DNA of 64,000 bases, taken from positions 186,001-250,000 of the forward strand of contig NZ_JAASAG010000008.1 of NCBI RefSeq assembly GCF_012726265.1. The letters are read 5' to 3'. This stretch comes from Streptomyces sp. HNM0575. Lineage in GTDB: Bacteria; Actinomycetota; Actinomycetes; Streptomycetales; Streptomycetaceae. Under the pieces are notes generated by a model, which was not told the DNA's origin, ran no database searches, and worked only from the letters and a program-made list of their open reading frames with translations. Shown here one piece after another: positions 55,744-64,000 of the stretch (the stretch's first letter is position 1; each line of letters begins with the position of its first letter). The translations under genes were made by a program, and so were the position numbers.

Positions 55744-56436
55744 CTATCGCGTGAACACCGACATCTCGTTTCCGCGGCCCTCCTCGAAGGGGAGCGACAC
55801 GGTGCGGTATCCGTTGTCCGGGTCGCGGACATGGCCGAGGTAGTCCGTCGACGGCTCTATGGCGTTCTCGGCGATCACCAGGGCGCCGGGGCGCAGATGC
55901 GGTTCGAGAAGCCGGAGGACCGGCAGGTAGAGGCTGAAGGCGCCGTCGAGCAGCACCAGGTCCACCTCTCCGCCGACGCCGTCCCGGAGCGTCTCCAGCG
56001 CGTCGCCGACCCGGATGTCGACGAGGTCGGCCAGTCCGGCCGCTTCGAGGTTCTCCTGTGCGCGCCGGGCCTTCGACGCCTCCAGTTCGGTCGTGACCAG
56101 CCGTCCGCCGCCGCCGTCATTCAACGCGGTGGCCAGATGGATGGTGGAGACGCCGAACGAGGTGCCGAACTCGACGATGCGCTTCGCCTGGCGAGCCCTC
56201 GCACAGACATAGAGGAACCTGCCGAACTCGGCCGATACGTTCAGGAAGTTGCCCGCGTAGTTCCTGTAGACGTTCTTGTAGTCCTTCGCCTCCTGCTCGA
56301 GCAGCCGGCTGACGCTCTCGCCGCCGAAGGCGGAGCCGTCGGCGAACTCCTCGTACAGCTTCCGGTCCGCGACGCTCGCTTCGTCGAACAGGCGGGTCAG
56401 TACGTCGGAGACCGGTGCGGCGGTCAGTGAGTCCAT
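55744..56436 (-). CDS. Class I SAM-dependent (O-)methyltransferase
   Basis: A 230-residue methyltransferase of the O-methyltransferase (family 3/24) type. The SAM-binding loop is IVEFGTSFGVSTIHLA, the acidic residue is in LVTTELEASKARRA, and VDLVLLDGAF corresponds to motif III with the metal ligand region. The C-terminal GNEMSVFTR is a common ending. It converges with the tetR gene after 15 bp and is divergent from the AraC regulator across 234 bp. That gap holds only a short GCCGGT/ACCGGC hairpin (about 56463-56481). Its acceptor is unknown, possibly a small phenol. Confidence 0.88.
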   Translation of the reverse strand: MDSLTAAPVSDVLTRLFDEASVADRKLYEEFADGSAFGGESVSRLLEQEAKDYKNVYRNYAGNFLNVSAEFGRFLYVCARARQAKRIVEFGTSFGVSTIHLATALNDGGGGRLVTTELEASKARRAQENLEAAGLADLVDIRVGDALETLRDGVGGEVDLVLLDGAFSLYLPVLRLLEPHLRPGALVIAENAIEPSTDYLGHVRDPDNGYRTVSLPFEEGRGNEMSVFTR

Positions 56437-56670
56437 GTCTTCTCCTCGAAGGTCGATGTGGGGCCGGTGAGCGAGACCGGCACACGCGGGCGGACGCAGC
56501 CGTCGAGCGCGACCGCCGGGAGCCGGAACGGCGCCGGGACACCGGCCCGTTGATCAGGCACCCTCAACGTAGGCCGCCGTTCCGGCGCAGGTCGGCCATC
56601 AGATGCCTCGTAACGGCCGACCTCCGGACCGCCGGATCGGTACGGGCGGGGGGAGCGGACGATCGACACC

Positions 56671-57540
56671 ATGACCACGGCGAACAGGCGGACTCCGACG
56701 GACGGCCCGGACGGCCCGGACGGCCCGAACGGCCCGGACGGCGGGACGTCGCCGATCCTCAGCATCGAGCGGGGCGAGGTCGACGCCCATACGCGCATCG
56801 AGCCGCACTCCCACCCCGAGCCCATGCTCCTGTGGACCGCGACCGCGACCGTGACGGTGAGCACCACGGAACGCGACTGGCTGGTGCCCCCGGCGTACGG
56901 GATGTGGATCCCCGCCGGGACCGAGCACACCGGGGCGACACAGCAGGCCGGTGAAGGGTGCATCATCCGGTTCGCGCCCGCGCACTGTCCGATCGCATGG
57001 ACCGAGCCCACCGGTCTCGCCGTGACACCGCTGCTGCGCGAACTCATCCTTCACCTGGCCCGGAACGGGCCCACCGCTCCGGGCCGCGGTCACGCCGAAG
57101 CTCTCGTCTTCGACCTGCTCACCCCGCTGCCGTCCAGCACGATCCACGTGACGATGCCCGCCGATCCGAGGGTGCGCACGATCGCGGAACGGCTCGTCGC
57201 CAGCCCGGCCGACCCACGCGAACTGGCCGGCTGGGCACACGAGGTGCACGCCGGAGTCCGTACCCTCTCCCGCCTCTTCCTCAGCGAGACCGGCCTCACC
57301 TTCGCGCAGTGGCGCACCCGTGTCCGCATCCGCGCCGCCGCGCACCTCCTGGCCGACGGTGAATCGGTCGGTGCCACCGCCCGGGCCGTCGGCTACCGGA
57401 AGACCGGAGCCTTCATCAACGCCTTCCGCCGCGCCACCGGGCAGACACCGGGCGCCTACACCCGCGTCGACACCGTGCCGCTCGCCGCTCCCGCGCCGAC
57501 GCGGCGCCGGGCGGCCCGGGAGTCACGCGACGGACGATGA
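56671..57540 (+). CDS. AraC family transcriptional regulator with cupin domain
   Basis: A 289-residue regulator. A Gly-Pro-Asp repeat (residues 12-25, encoded by 9-bp GGCCCGGAC repeats) precedes a cupin domain (HTRIEPHSHPEPMLLW, PPAYGMWIPAGTEHTG). The C-terminal AraC double helix-turn-helix follows (LAGWAHEVHAGVRTLSRLFLSETGLTFAQWRTRVR... ESVGATARAVGYRKTGAFINAFRRATGQTPGAY). Cupin-AraC proteins of this sort often act on the divergent gene, here the methyltransferase. The stop lies 62 bp from the convergent MFS gene. Confidence 0.9.
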   Translation: MTTANRRTPTDGPDGPDGPNGPDGGTSPILSIERGEVDAHTRIEPHSHPEPMLLWTATATVTVSTTERDWLVPPAYGMWIPAGTEHTGATQQAGEGCIIRFAPAHCPIAWTEPTGLAVTPLLRELILHLARNGPTAPGRGHAEALVFDLLTPLPSSTIHVTMPADPRVRTIAERLVASPADPRELAGWAHEVHAGVRTLSRLFLSETGLTFAQWRTRVRIRAAAHLLADGESVGATARAVGYRKTGAFINAFRRATGQTPGAYTRVDTVPLAAPAPTRRRAARESRDGR

Positions 57541-57602
57541 CAGGCGGGCGCCGGAACCGGCTCGAACGGCTCGGCGCGCTCGGCTGGTTCGGCTCGCTCG
57601 GC

Positions 57603-58922
57603 TCACTCGACGGCCTCGATGGTGCGGCCCGTGTGGTCCGGAGCGGCCACCGCCAGCACCGCTCCGAGGACCGGGCCGACGATCCCGAGAGCGAGCGCGA
57701 GCGGCACCGTCCCCGCGACCGTCAGCGCGAACAGCGGGAACACCCCGGCGCCCAGACCGCGCCCGGCGTAGTAGCTGAGATTGGACCCGGTGGAGCGGAC
57801 GCGGGTCGGGAAGAACTCCGCCATCCACACCCCGAGGATCCCGAACCCGCCGCACGCGCCCGCGCACAGCATCAGAGCCCAGAACGTCGGGTACGTCCAG
57901 AAGTCCCCGGCGACATGCGCGGAGCCGCTCAGCACGAGTCCGAGGAACCAGGCGAAGCCGATCACGCCGAAGGCGCAGCACCAGAGGAAGGCCCACTTGC
58001 GCTTGAGGACGTCCGACAGCGCACCGCCGAGCGGGTACGTGATCGCGGTGCAGACGAGCGCGAGCAGCACGATGACGCTCGTGGTGCCCAGCGAGACCTT
58101 CTCCACCTTGATCAGGAACGTGGATAGGTACGCGATCATCGAGTTGGTGGTGAGGAACATGGCCGTCGCCAGCACCACGAACAGGACGGTGCCGAAGGCG
58201 TACCGGCGGCGGAAGAGGTCCACCAGCGGCACCTTGTTGCGGCGCAGTCCCTCCGGCAGGCGCCCGGCGCGAAGCTCCGTCTGGTACGCGCGCCACTGCT
58301 TCGACTCCGGCAGCAGGAAGGCGGCCAGGGCCGCGATGACCACGGTGGCCGCGCCGAGCAGCACGTACCCGGTCCGCCAGCCGGCGTCGGGCCCCAACTC
58401 GGTGATGCAGAAGTAGAGAACGCCCTCGGTGACGATCTGGCCGACGAAGTACATGGACTGGATCGACCCGCCCATCAGGCCGCGCTTCCTCGTCTTCCAG
58501 CACTCGGCGAACATCGAGAACGACAGGCCGAACAGCCCGCCCATGCCCACCCCGGCCACCAGTCGGCTGAGCAGGAACAGCAGGTACGTCGGGGCGAGCC
58601 CACCTGCGATGGCGGCGATGCCGAACAGCAGCACCGAGATCGTGTAGGTCCAGCGGCGGCCGACCAGGTCGCCGAGCCAGCCGAAGGCGATGCCGCCGAC
58701 GATCGAGGCGAAGCCCTGGAGCGTGACGACCTGGATGAGCTGCAAGGTGCCGACGTGCAGGGTGTCGGAGATGTACGCCAGCGGGTAGCCGACCAGGTTC
58801 AGCTCGGCACCGTCGAAGAGCGTGCCGAGGAAGGCGAAGAAGAGGGTCAGCGCGATCTCGCGGCGGGGCACCGGCACGCCGGTGGTGCCGTCCGCGCCCT
58901 TGCTGGTCAAGACGGTGGACAT
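57603..58922 (-). CDS. MFS transporter (second of a tandem pair)
   Basis: A 12-helix major facilitator of 439 residues. The loop 2-3 motif is GWLGDLVGRRWTY, and the TM4 region reads LVAGVGMGGLFGLSFSMFAECWKTRKRGLMGG. The sequence resembles sugar-porter or aromatic-acid:H+ symporters. It starts 40 bp downstream of the other MFS gene, with an AAGGAA ribosome site, so both likely belong to the IclR-controlled transcript. Substrate probably an organic anion used by the molybdenum hydroxylase. Confidence 0.9.
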   Translation of the reverse strand: MSTVLTSKGADGTTGVPVPRREIALTLFFAFLGTLFDGAELNLVGYPLAYISDTLHVGTLQLIQVVTLQGFASIVGGIAFGWLGDLVGRRWTYTISVLLFGIAAIAGGLAPTYLLFLLSRLVAGVGMGGLFGLSFSMFAECWKTRKRGLMGGSIQSMYFVGQIVTEGVLYFCITELGPDAGWRTGYVLLGAATVVIAALAAFLLPESKQWRAYQTELRAGRLPEGLRRNKVPLVDLFRRRYAFGTVLFVVLATAMFLTTNSMIAYLSTFLIKVEKVSLGTTSVIVLLALVCTAITYPLGGALSDVLKRKWAFLWCCAFGVIGFAWFLGLVLSGSAHVAGDFWTYPTFWALMLCAGACGGFGILGVWMAEFFPTRVRSTGSNLSYYAGRGLGAGVFPLFALTVAGTVPLALALGIVGPVLGAVLAVAAPDHTGRTIEAVE

Positions 58923-58962
58923 CGAGTTCCTTCCGCGTGGCGGCGGGGCCGGACCCCTCCGG

Positions 58963-60294
58963 TCAGCTCTCGGGGAGCCGGACGCCGCGTGTCTCCGGAC
59001 ACATCGGGGCGATGGCCAGCCCGAGTACGTAGATCAGGCCGACGGTGGTCGCGGCTGTCCCGTAGCCGCCGAGCTGGGAGATGATCGCCCCGGACAGCAG
59101 CGGCCCGAGGAACGCGATGAACCGCGCGGCGTTGAAGACGAACGCCGCTCCGGTCGCGCGCAGGTGCGTGGGGTACAGCTCGGGCAGCCATACGGGCATC
59201 CACGTGTACTGGCCGAGCGTGAAGAAGCCGTTGACGATCAGCACGACGACCGCGATCTGGAGGCTGTGCGTCCACAGGAACAGCACCGGGGTGAGCACCA
59301 GCGACGCCCCGAAGAAGAGCATCACGGCGGGCCGTCGGCCGAGCCGGTCGGCGAGGAAGCCGAAGGCGATGTACCCGGCGATCGCGCCCCCGTTGTAGAT
59401 CATCCCGGCCCGGCTGGCCCACGCCGCCCCGTTCTCGCCCGAGCCGGCGGCCAGCGTGGCGACGTACGCGGGCACCCACGTGGAGATGCCCCACCAGCCG
59501 AGCGTGGTGACCAGGGACATCAGCGAGCCGATGACGGTGACCCGGCGCAGCTTCGGGTCGGTGAGTATCGCGCGCAGCGTGAACGTGGTGTACGAGCGCT
59601 CCCGCTCGGTGAGTTGGGCGCGGTCACGCCGCCGCAGATCGCGGCGTTGCCGCCGGGCTCCCTCCCAGGGCTTCGACTCGGGGACCGTACGCCGCAGCCA
59701 CAGCGCGAACACGGCGGGCAGCACGCCTATCAGGAACATGTACCGCCACGAGGACGGCCCGAGAGGCGCGACGAAGTACCAGCACGCGGACGCGATGAAG
59801 AATCCGAGGCCGAGGCCGCACTGCATGAGTCCGGCGGCCTTGGCCCGTGCCCGCGCGGGCCACATCTCGGCGACCAGCGACGTGCCGGTGCCCCACTCCG
59901 ATCCGAGCGCGAAGCCGGTGACGAACCGCAGCACCAGAAACGACGTCCACGACCAGGAGACGGCGGTCAGGCCGGTGAAGGCCGCGTACGCCACCATCGA
60001 CGTCAGCAGCGCGCGGCGGCGCCCGAAGTAGTCGGCGAAGACGCCGCCGAGCATGCCGCCGACGCCCCAGCCGAGCAGGGTCACGGCGATGGTCGCGCCG
60101 GTCAGGAACGAGACCTGCCCGGCGGGCGCGCCCGGTTCGAGCTGGTGCAGGACGGTGCCCGCGGTGAGGATCAGCGCGTACGTCTCGAAGCCGTCGAAAA
60201 GCCAGCCCAGGTTCGCGGCGAACAGCGACCGCCACTGGGCCCGGCCGATGCCGCGATACCACGGCGCGCGCTCTGCTGCCGTCACTTCGCTCAT
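58963..60294 (-). CDS. MFS transporter (first of a tandem pair)
   Basis: A 443-residue major facilitator. Motif A is FADYFGRRRALLTSMVAYAAF, and ALGSEWGTGTSLVAEMWPARARAKAAGLMQ marks TM4/5, as in aromatic-acid and sialate-type symporters. A central loop is Arg-rich (EGARRQRRDLRRRDRAQ). The ATG has GGGAGG 7 bp upstream, and the palindrome at 60335 lies 40 bp before the start, well placed for IclR control. It differs enough from its neighbour that the two may take different substrates. Confidence 0.9.
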   Translation of the reverse strand: MSEVTAAERAPWYRGIGRAQWRSLFAANLGWLFDGFETYALILTAGTVLHQLEPGAPAGQVSFLTGATIAVTLLGWGVGGMLGGVFADYFGRRRALLTSMVAYAAFTGLTAVSWSWTSFLVLRFVTGFALGSEWGTGTSLVAEMWPARARAKAAGLMQCGLGLGFFIASACWYFVAPLGPSSWRYMFLIGVLPAVFALWLRRTVPESKPWEGARRQRRDLRRRDRAQLTERERSYTTFTLRAILTDPKLRRVTVIGSLMSLVTTLGWWGISTWVPAYVATLAAGSGENGAAWASRAGMIYNGGAIAGYIAFGFLADRLGRRPAVMLFFGASLVLTPVLFLWTHSLQIAVVVLIVNGFFTLGQYTWMPVWLPELYPTHLRATGAAFVFNAARFIAFLGPLLSGAIISQLGGYGTAATTVGLIYVLGLAIAPMCPETRGVRLPES

Positions 60295-60334
60295 CGGGCG
60301 CCTCCCTGTCGCGCCGCCTCACATTCCTGGCTTT

Positions 60335-60350
60335 GTCCTGTATGTAGGAC
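60335..60350. promoter_or_regulatory. IclR-type operator, site A
   Basis: GTCCTGTATGTAGGAC lies 40 bp upstream of the first MFS start. It matches site B (61411) at 14 of 16 positions, and both are followed two bases later by GGAGTCTC. The rest of the 210-bp gap to the iclR stop (60351-60504) is a GGGTGTGCTGCT/GGGGTGCGCC low-complexity stretch. Confidence 0.7.
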
Positions 60351-60504
60351 GTGGAGTCTCGCAGGCGGCACATTAAGAGGGGATGCATGCGGCGTCAATG
60401 CACATGACAGAGGTGTCTGCCGGGTGGGTGCGCTGCTGGGTGTGCTGCTGGGTGTCCCACGGGGTGCGCCGCGGGGTGCGCCGTGGCGCCGGGCCGGCGA
60501 TGCC

Positions 60505-61278
60505 TCAGTCGGCGCCGGGTGCGACCCCGCCGGTGCGTGCCGTGATGCGCAGCCCGCACTCGCGGATCAGCGTTCCGGCGTGGTCCACGTTCTCCTCGTT
60601 GAGCTCGGAGGAGAAGGCGAGCGAGCACAGCACGAGTGCCACTCGGCCCCGGCTGTCGAAGACCGGTGCCGCCACCCCGGACTGCCCGAGGTCGTACTCG
60701 CGCACGCTGATGCCGTAGCCGCGCTCGCGGGTGGCTTTGAGGATGGTGCGCAGCTTCGCGGGCTTGGTGACGGTCTCGGAGGTGAACGCCTTCAGGCCGT
60801 TCCGCTTCACCTGCCGGTCCACCTCGTCGGCGTCGGACCAGGCGTGGAAGGCGCGCATGATCGCGGGAGCGGAGAAGGGGAACGTGTCGCCGATGCTCAC
60901 CGTGATGCGAATGCCCTGGCCGCGCTCGGCCTTGGCCAGTACGGCGTACTCGTCGGCGCCGTGCCGCTGCACGGCGAACGCGATGAACCCCAACCGCTGG
61001 CTGAGGTCGTCGAGTTCCTGCTGTACGACGTCGACGACCATCTCGGTGGACATGCCGGTGAGCGAGAGCAGCCGGGGTCCCAGGGACCAGCCCGTACGGT
61101 CGCCGCGGCTGGCGACCCAGCCCGCGCGTTGCAGCGTGCCGAGGATGTTGTAGCAGGTGCTGCGGTTCAGCCCGAGATCCTCGATCAGCGACCCGGACGC
61201 GACGCTGTCCGGCCAGTCGCGCGCGATCCGCTCGAGGACGCGGACCGCGTTCGTGACGGCCGGGACGTCGCTGGCCAT
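60505..61278 (-). CDS. IclR family transcriptional regulator
   Basis: A 257-residue regulator. The N-terminal winged helix reads AVTNAVRVLERIARDWPDSVASGSLIEDLGLNRSTCYNILGTLQRAGWV. The C-terminal effector domain has SAPAIMRAFHAWSD and GISVREYDLGQSGVAAPVFDSRGRVALVLCS, the usual ligand-pocket pattern. IclR proteins commonly control catabolism of aromatic and other organic acids. Two matching palindromes flank the gene (60335 and 61411), in front of the transporter and the CoxG genes, so it probably governs both transcription units and perhaps itself. Confidence 0.92.
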   Translation of the reverse strand: MASDVPAVTNAVRVLERIARDWPDSVASGSLIEDLGLNRSTCYNILGTLQRAGWVASRGDRTGWSLGPRLLSLTGMSTEMVVDVVQQELDDLSQRLGFIAFAVQRHGADEYAVLAKAERGQGIRITVSIGDTFPFSAPAIMRAFHAWSDADEVDRQVKRNGLKAFTSETVTKPAKLRTILKATRERGYGISVREYDLGQSGVAAPVFDSRGRVALVLCSLAFSSELNEENVDHAGTLIRECGLRITARTGGVAPGAD

Positions 61279-61410
61279 GTTCCCCTCCTGGCGGCGCAGT
61301 TCGGCATGGGCGGGCGGATGCGGGCGGGTCAGCGGTCACGTTAGCCGACGTCGGGTGGCCGGCATGATCCGGTGTCCGGGCCGTTGACGGCATTCCCGCC
61401 TGGACCTAGT

Positions 61411-61426
61411 GTCCTGTATACAGGAC
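61411..61426. promoter_or_regulatory. IclR-type operator, site B
   Basis: GTCCTGTATACAGGAC is a perfect 16-bp palindrome, 23 bp before the CoxG start and 132 bp from the divergent iclR start. A second odd palindrome, AGGAG-T-CTCCT, follows at 61429-61439 and may be part of the site or the ribosome-binding region. Confidence 0.75.
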
Positions 61427-61449
61427 AAGGAGTCTCCTATGGTGGTCAA

Positions 61450-62046
61450 ATGAACTTGGGTTCGTCATTCGCCGTCCCCGCCGGACCGGGGCGGGTGTTC
61501 CGCACCTTCCTCGACCCGGAGGCGATGCGCTCCTGCGTGCCCGGTTGCACGGAGCTGGCCCGTACCGACGAGACGCACTACCAGGGGCGGCTGGTCAACG
61601 AGATCGCGCACGTCCGGTTCAGCGCAGCGTTCTCCGCGGAGATCACGGAGATGCGGGAGCCGGAGCAGGTGCGCGCGGTGCTCAAGGGCGAGGACCGCAA
61701 GCTGGGCAGCTCCATCAAGATCGACGCACTGCTGACCGTGCGCCCCGACGGAGACGCCTCGACCGTGACCTACGGGTTCGACATCGCGCTGTGGGGCAAG
61801 ATCGGGCGGCTCGGCGAGGCGATCGTCAGGCGCCGGTCGGCCGAGGTGGAGCGGCAGTTCGTGGAGGCCTTCACCCGGATCTGCGCCGGGGAGCCGGTGG
61901 CCGTGGTGGCCGGCGACGCGCCCGCCCCGGCCCCCGCTGGCACCGGCCGCGCAACGGCACCGGCCGGGAAGGACGATGCTCCTCCCCGCCGTCCTTCCCG
62001 GTGGCGCCGGCTGCTGGCCTTCCTGCGGCGCCGACGGAGCGCGTGA
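61450..62046 (+). CDS. CoxG-like SRPBCC domain protein
   Basis: A 198-residue protein of the carbon monoxide dehydrogenase subunit G family (SRPBCC fold). The core reads FAVPAGPGRVFRTFLDPEAMRSCVPGCTEL, with RFSAAFSAEITEMREPEQV and EVERQFVEAFTRICAG. The last 30 residues are basic (RRPSRWRRLLAFLRRRRS) and could attach to the membrane. CoxG-like proteins aid assembly or membrane anchoring of Mo hydroxylases. The ATG at 61450 is the one nearest the conserved start and just after the IclR site. The stop overlaps the next start (TGATG). Confidence 0.87.
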   Translation: MNLGSSFAVPAGPGRVFRTFLDPEAMRSCVPGCTELARTDETHYQGRLVNEIAHVRFSAAFSAEITEMREPEQVRAVLKGEDRKLGSSIKIDALLTVRPDGDASTVTYGFDIALWGKIGRLGEAIVRRRSAEVERQFVEAFTRICAGEPVAVVAGDAPAPAPAGTGRATAPAGKDDAPPRRPSRWRRLLAFLRRRRSA

Positions 62047-62942
62047 TGCCCGTCCTGCACCGCCCGGAGACGCTGGACGAGGCGTGCGCGCTGCTGGCCG
62101 AATGCGATCACGGGATGGTGTACGGGGGCGGCACGGCCGTGCAGATCCTCTCCAAGCAGGGCGTGCTGTTCGCCTCGGACCTGGTCGACATATCCCGCAT
62201 CCCCGGGCTGTCCGGCATCAAGGAGACCGCGGACGGCCTGCGCATCGGCGCGATGACGCCGCTGCGCGCCGTCGAGACCGGTTCCGCCGCCCGCCGCGTC
62301 GCGCCGCTCGCCGCCCGGGTGTACGGGCACGTGGCGAACCCGCGGGTCCGCAATACCGCCAGCGTCGGCGGCAACCTCGCGCACGGCGACTACCGGCTCG
62401 ACCCGCCCACCGCGCTGCTCGTGCTGGACGCCGTCGTGGAGCTGACCGGTCCGTCCGGGGCCCGGCGGGTACCGGTCCGCGAGTTCTTCGTGGGTTTCCA
62501 GGAGACCGCCGTACGGCCCGGCGAGATCGTCACCGCGGTCGAGGTTCCCGCTCAACCGGAGGCAGCGGGTGCGGGGTTCACCAAGCTGAGCAGCCTGTCG
62601 GCGAACGACTGGCCGTGTGCGTCGGCTGCCGCGCTGGTCGACGGCCGCGCGCGCGGGCTGGGACGCCGCGGTCCGGCACATCTGCGGCTCGGTCTCGGAG
62701 CGGTCGCGTCCACGCCGGTGTTCACCGAGGTCGAGCTGCCCGGTGACGCCACGGCCGACGACGCCGCCGAGGCCGCGCGCACCGCCGTCGAGCCGCTGAT
62801 CGACCCGATCCCCGACGTGCGCGGCGGCGTGGAGTACAAGACCCGGCTGGCCTTCGTCGCCGTCGACGAGGCCGTGCGATCGGCATGGAAGGAGCGCTCG
62901 GATGAACGTGGATTCCTCAGCGGGCGGCGTCGCGGTCGGTGA
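62046..62942 (+). CDS. FAD-binding medium subunit of a xanthine dehydrogenase/CO dehydrogenase-type hydroxylase
   Basis: A 298-residue flavin subunit (CoxM type) that passes electrons from the iron-sulfur subunit to an acceptor. FAD-binding segments are GMVYGGGTAVQILSK and NTASVGGNLAHGDYRLDPPTALLVLDA. The C-terminal CO_deh_flav_C domain follows (GFTKLSSLSANDWPCASAAAL). Translation is coupled to CoxG by a 1-bp overlap (TGATG), and the end overlaps the large-subunit start by 41 bp. Confidence 0.9.
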   Translation: MPVLHRPETLDEACALLAECDHGMVYGGGTAVQILSKQGVLFASDLVDISRIPGLSGIKETADGLRIGAMTPLRAVETGSAARRVAPLAARVYGHVANPRVRNTASVGGNLAHGDYRLDPPTALLVLDAVVELTGPSGARRVPVREFFVGFQETAVRPGEIVTAVEVPAQPEAAGAGFTKLSSLSANDWPCASAAALVDGRARGLGRRGPAHLRLGLGAVASTPVFTEVELPGDATADDAAEAARTAVEPLIDPIPDVRGGVEYKTRLAFVAVDEAVRSAWKERSDERGFLSGRRRGR

Positions 62943-64000
62943 GCGATGGGCCCGCGCGGACGGCCGGGCGAGGGTCCGCGGCGAACTGCGGTACGCCGCC
63001 GACGAACCGGTGCGCGCGTGCCGTGAGGTGGCGGTCTGCCGCAGCACCCGGCCGCACGCCTGCATCGCCGCAGTCGCCACCGAACGCGCGGCCGCGGTGG
63101 ACGGCGTGGTCGCGGTGGTCACCGGCGGCGACCTGTACCGGCTGCTGGGCGAGCGGATCTTCACCGGCCCCGCCTTCACCGACCAGCCGTGCCTGGCCGT
63201 CGGCAAGGTGCGGTACGTGGGCGAGCCGGTGGCCGCGGTGATCGCGCACACCGCAGCGGCGGCCCGGGAGGCCGCCGACGAGATCGAGATCGAATACGAC
63301 GACCTGCCGCCGGTGCACGACGTGGACGCGGCGGTCGAGGGCGGCGCATACGTGCACGAGGAGCTGCGCCCGTCGTCCGTCTTCGGCGACCTGCGGCATC
63401 TCCACGGCGTACGCGACACCAACGTCAACTACGAGTACGTGCTGAGGAAGGGCGACCCGGAGGAGGCCGCACGGGGCGCGACGCACACCGTCAGCGGCGA
63501 GTTCTGGTGCCCGCCGACCCACCACGTGTCGATCGAGCTGCCCTACACCGCGGCCTGGCCCGAGGGCGACCGCCTGGAGGTGCTGACCACCACGCAGACG
63601 CCGTCGTACGTCCGGCAGTCCCTCGCCGATCTGCTGGAACTGCCGCTGAACCGCGTGCGGGTGCGCTGCGCGCCGCTGGGCGGCGGCTTCGGCGCGAAGA
63701 TGTACGACCGGCTCGAACCGCTGGCCGCCGCGCTGGCCTGGACGCAGCGCGTGCCGGTGCGTATCGCGGCGAGCCGCGAGGATGCGTTCCTGCTCACCAC
63801 GCGCCACGGGGCCGCGGTCACCGGGAGCATGGCGGCGGACGCGGACGGCGCGATCGTCGCCGCCGACGCCGACGTCAGGTACGACACCGGTGCGTACGCC
63901 GACGTGGGCCCGCGCATCACGGCGAAGTCCGGCATGATCGCCAACGGCCCGTACCGGATCGCCAACGCCGGTGTCCGTTCCCGCTGCGTATACACCAACA
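62902..64000 (+). CDS. Molybdopterin-binding large subunit of a xanthine dehydrogenase/CO dehydrogenase-type hydroxylase (partial)
   Basis: The first 366 residues of a CoxL/XdhB-type subunit, cut by the window edge. It shows the small a/b hammerhead start (ADGRARVRGELRYAADE), VRYVGEPVAAVIAHTAAAAREAADEIEIEY, and the cofactor motif GGGFGAK at 260-266. The CO dehydrogenase active-site AYxCSFR motif is not seen in the part available, so true CO oxidation is not indicated. The ATG has GGAAGGAG upstream. The [2Fe-2S] subunit has not appeared and may follow beyond 64000. The substrate is unknown; an N-heterocycle or aldehyde is possible. Confidence 0.88.
   Translation, partial: MNVDSSAGGVAVGERWARADGRARVRGELRYAADEPVRACREVAVCRSTRPHACIAAVATERAAAVDGVVAVVTGGDLYRLLGERIFTGPAFTDQPCLAVGKVRYVGEPVAAVIAHTAAAAREAADEIEIEYDDLPPVHDVDAAVEGGAYVHEELRPSSVFGDLRHLHGVRDTNVNYEYVLRKGDPEEAARGATHTVSGEFWCPPTHHVSIELPYTAAWPEGDRLEVLTTTQTPSYVRQSLADLLELPLNRVRVRCAPLGGGFGAKMYDRLEPLAAALAWTQRVPVRIAASREDAFLLTTRHGAAVTGSMAADADGAIVAADADVRYDTGAYADVGPRITAKSGMIANGPYRIANAGVRSRCVYTN

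Noticed and set aside
62902..64000. True carbon monoxide dehydrogenase
   Set aside because: Only general family motifs are seen; the CO-specific active-site motif is not present in the visible part.

Overview
The window is GC-rich actinobacterial chromosome, almost certainly Streptomyces or a very close relative. Codon third positions are nearly all G/C and GTG starts are common. Gene order from about 2 to 38 kb (MetE-like gene, ligA, GGDEF/EAL gene, gatC-gatA-small gene-gatB, MMPL transporter, LuxR regulator, second GGDEF protein, ilvB-ilvN-ilvC, later serA) matches my memory of the conserved core around ligA, gat and ilv in Streptomyces. No tRNA, rRNA, CRISPR array, insertion sequence or integrase was seen.

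Core half (1-38 kb): a DrrAB-type ABC exporter enters from the left edge on the minus strand. Next come an SDR oxidoreductase overlapping a MetE-like gene, NAD-dependent DNA ligase, a membrane GGDEF-EAL protein (RmdB-like), and the GatCAB amidotransferase with a small conserved membrane protein between gatA and gatB. These are followed by an MMPL exporter, a LuxR-type ATPase regulator, two tandem DUF6191-like small genes, a lipoprotein sugar dehydrogenase, an aldo/keto reductase and a D-2-hydroxyacid dehydrogenase. A second, much longer GGDEF protein has a degenerate EAL domain. The ilvBNC genes follow, with a 13-residue leader peptide and a hairpin-T6 attenuator. A family 3 glycosidase sits between ilvC and serA.

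Accessory half (38-64 kb): DinB-like and GNAT genes, an APH(6)-like phosphotransferase, a Tat-exported beta-helix protein and a secreted GH16 glucanase with a LacI-type operator. Then comes a large minus-strand block: allophanate hydrolase, urea/guanidine carboxylase, two DUF1989 proteins (the carboxyguanidine deiminase pair), an APC permease, an isopenicillin-N-synthase-like 2-oxoglutarate oxygenase and an unknown 304-residue protein. A divergent TetR gene closes the block. Two near-identical palindromes (CTGTC-N4-GACAG followed by AAATTAGG) lie before the carboxylase operon and between the unknown gene and tetR, so this looks like one TetR regulon for guanidine or guanidino-compound use.

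The right end has an O-methyltransferase, an AraC regulator, two MFS transporters, an IclR regulator and the CoxG, CoxM and (partial) CoxL subunits of a molybdenum hydroxylase. Two copies of a GTCCTGTAT(A/G)(C/T)AGGAC palindrome bracket the iclR gene and probably mark its operators. The most interesting parts are the TetR-linked guanidine block with its oxygenase and unknown partner, the IclR-Mo-hydroxylase island, and the ilv attenuator.
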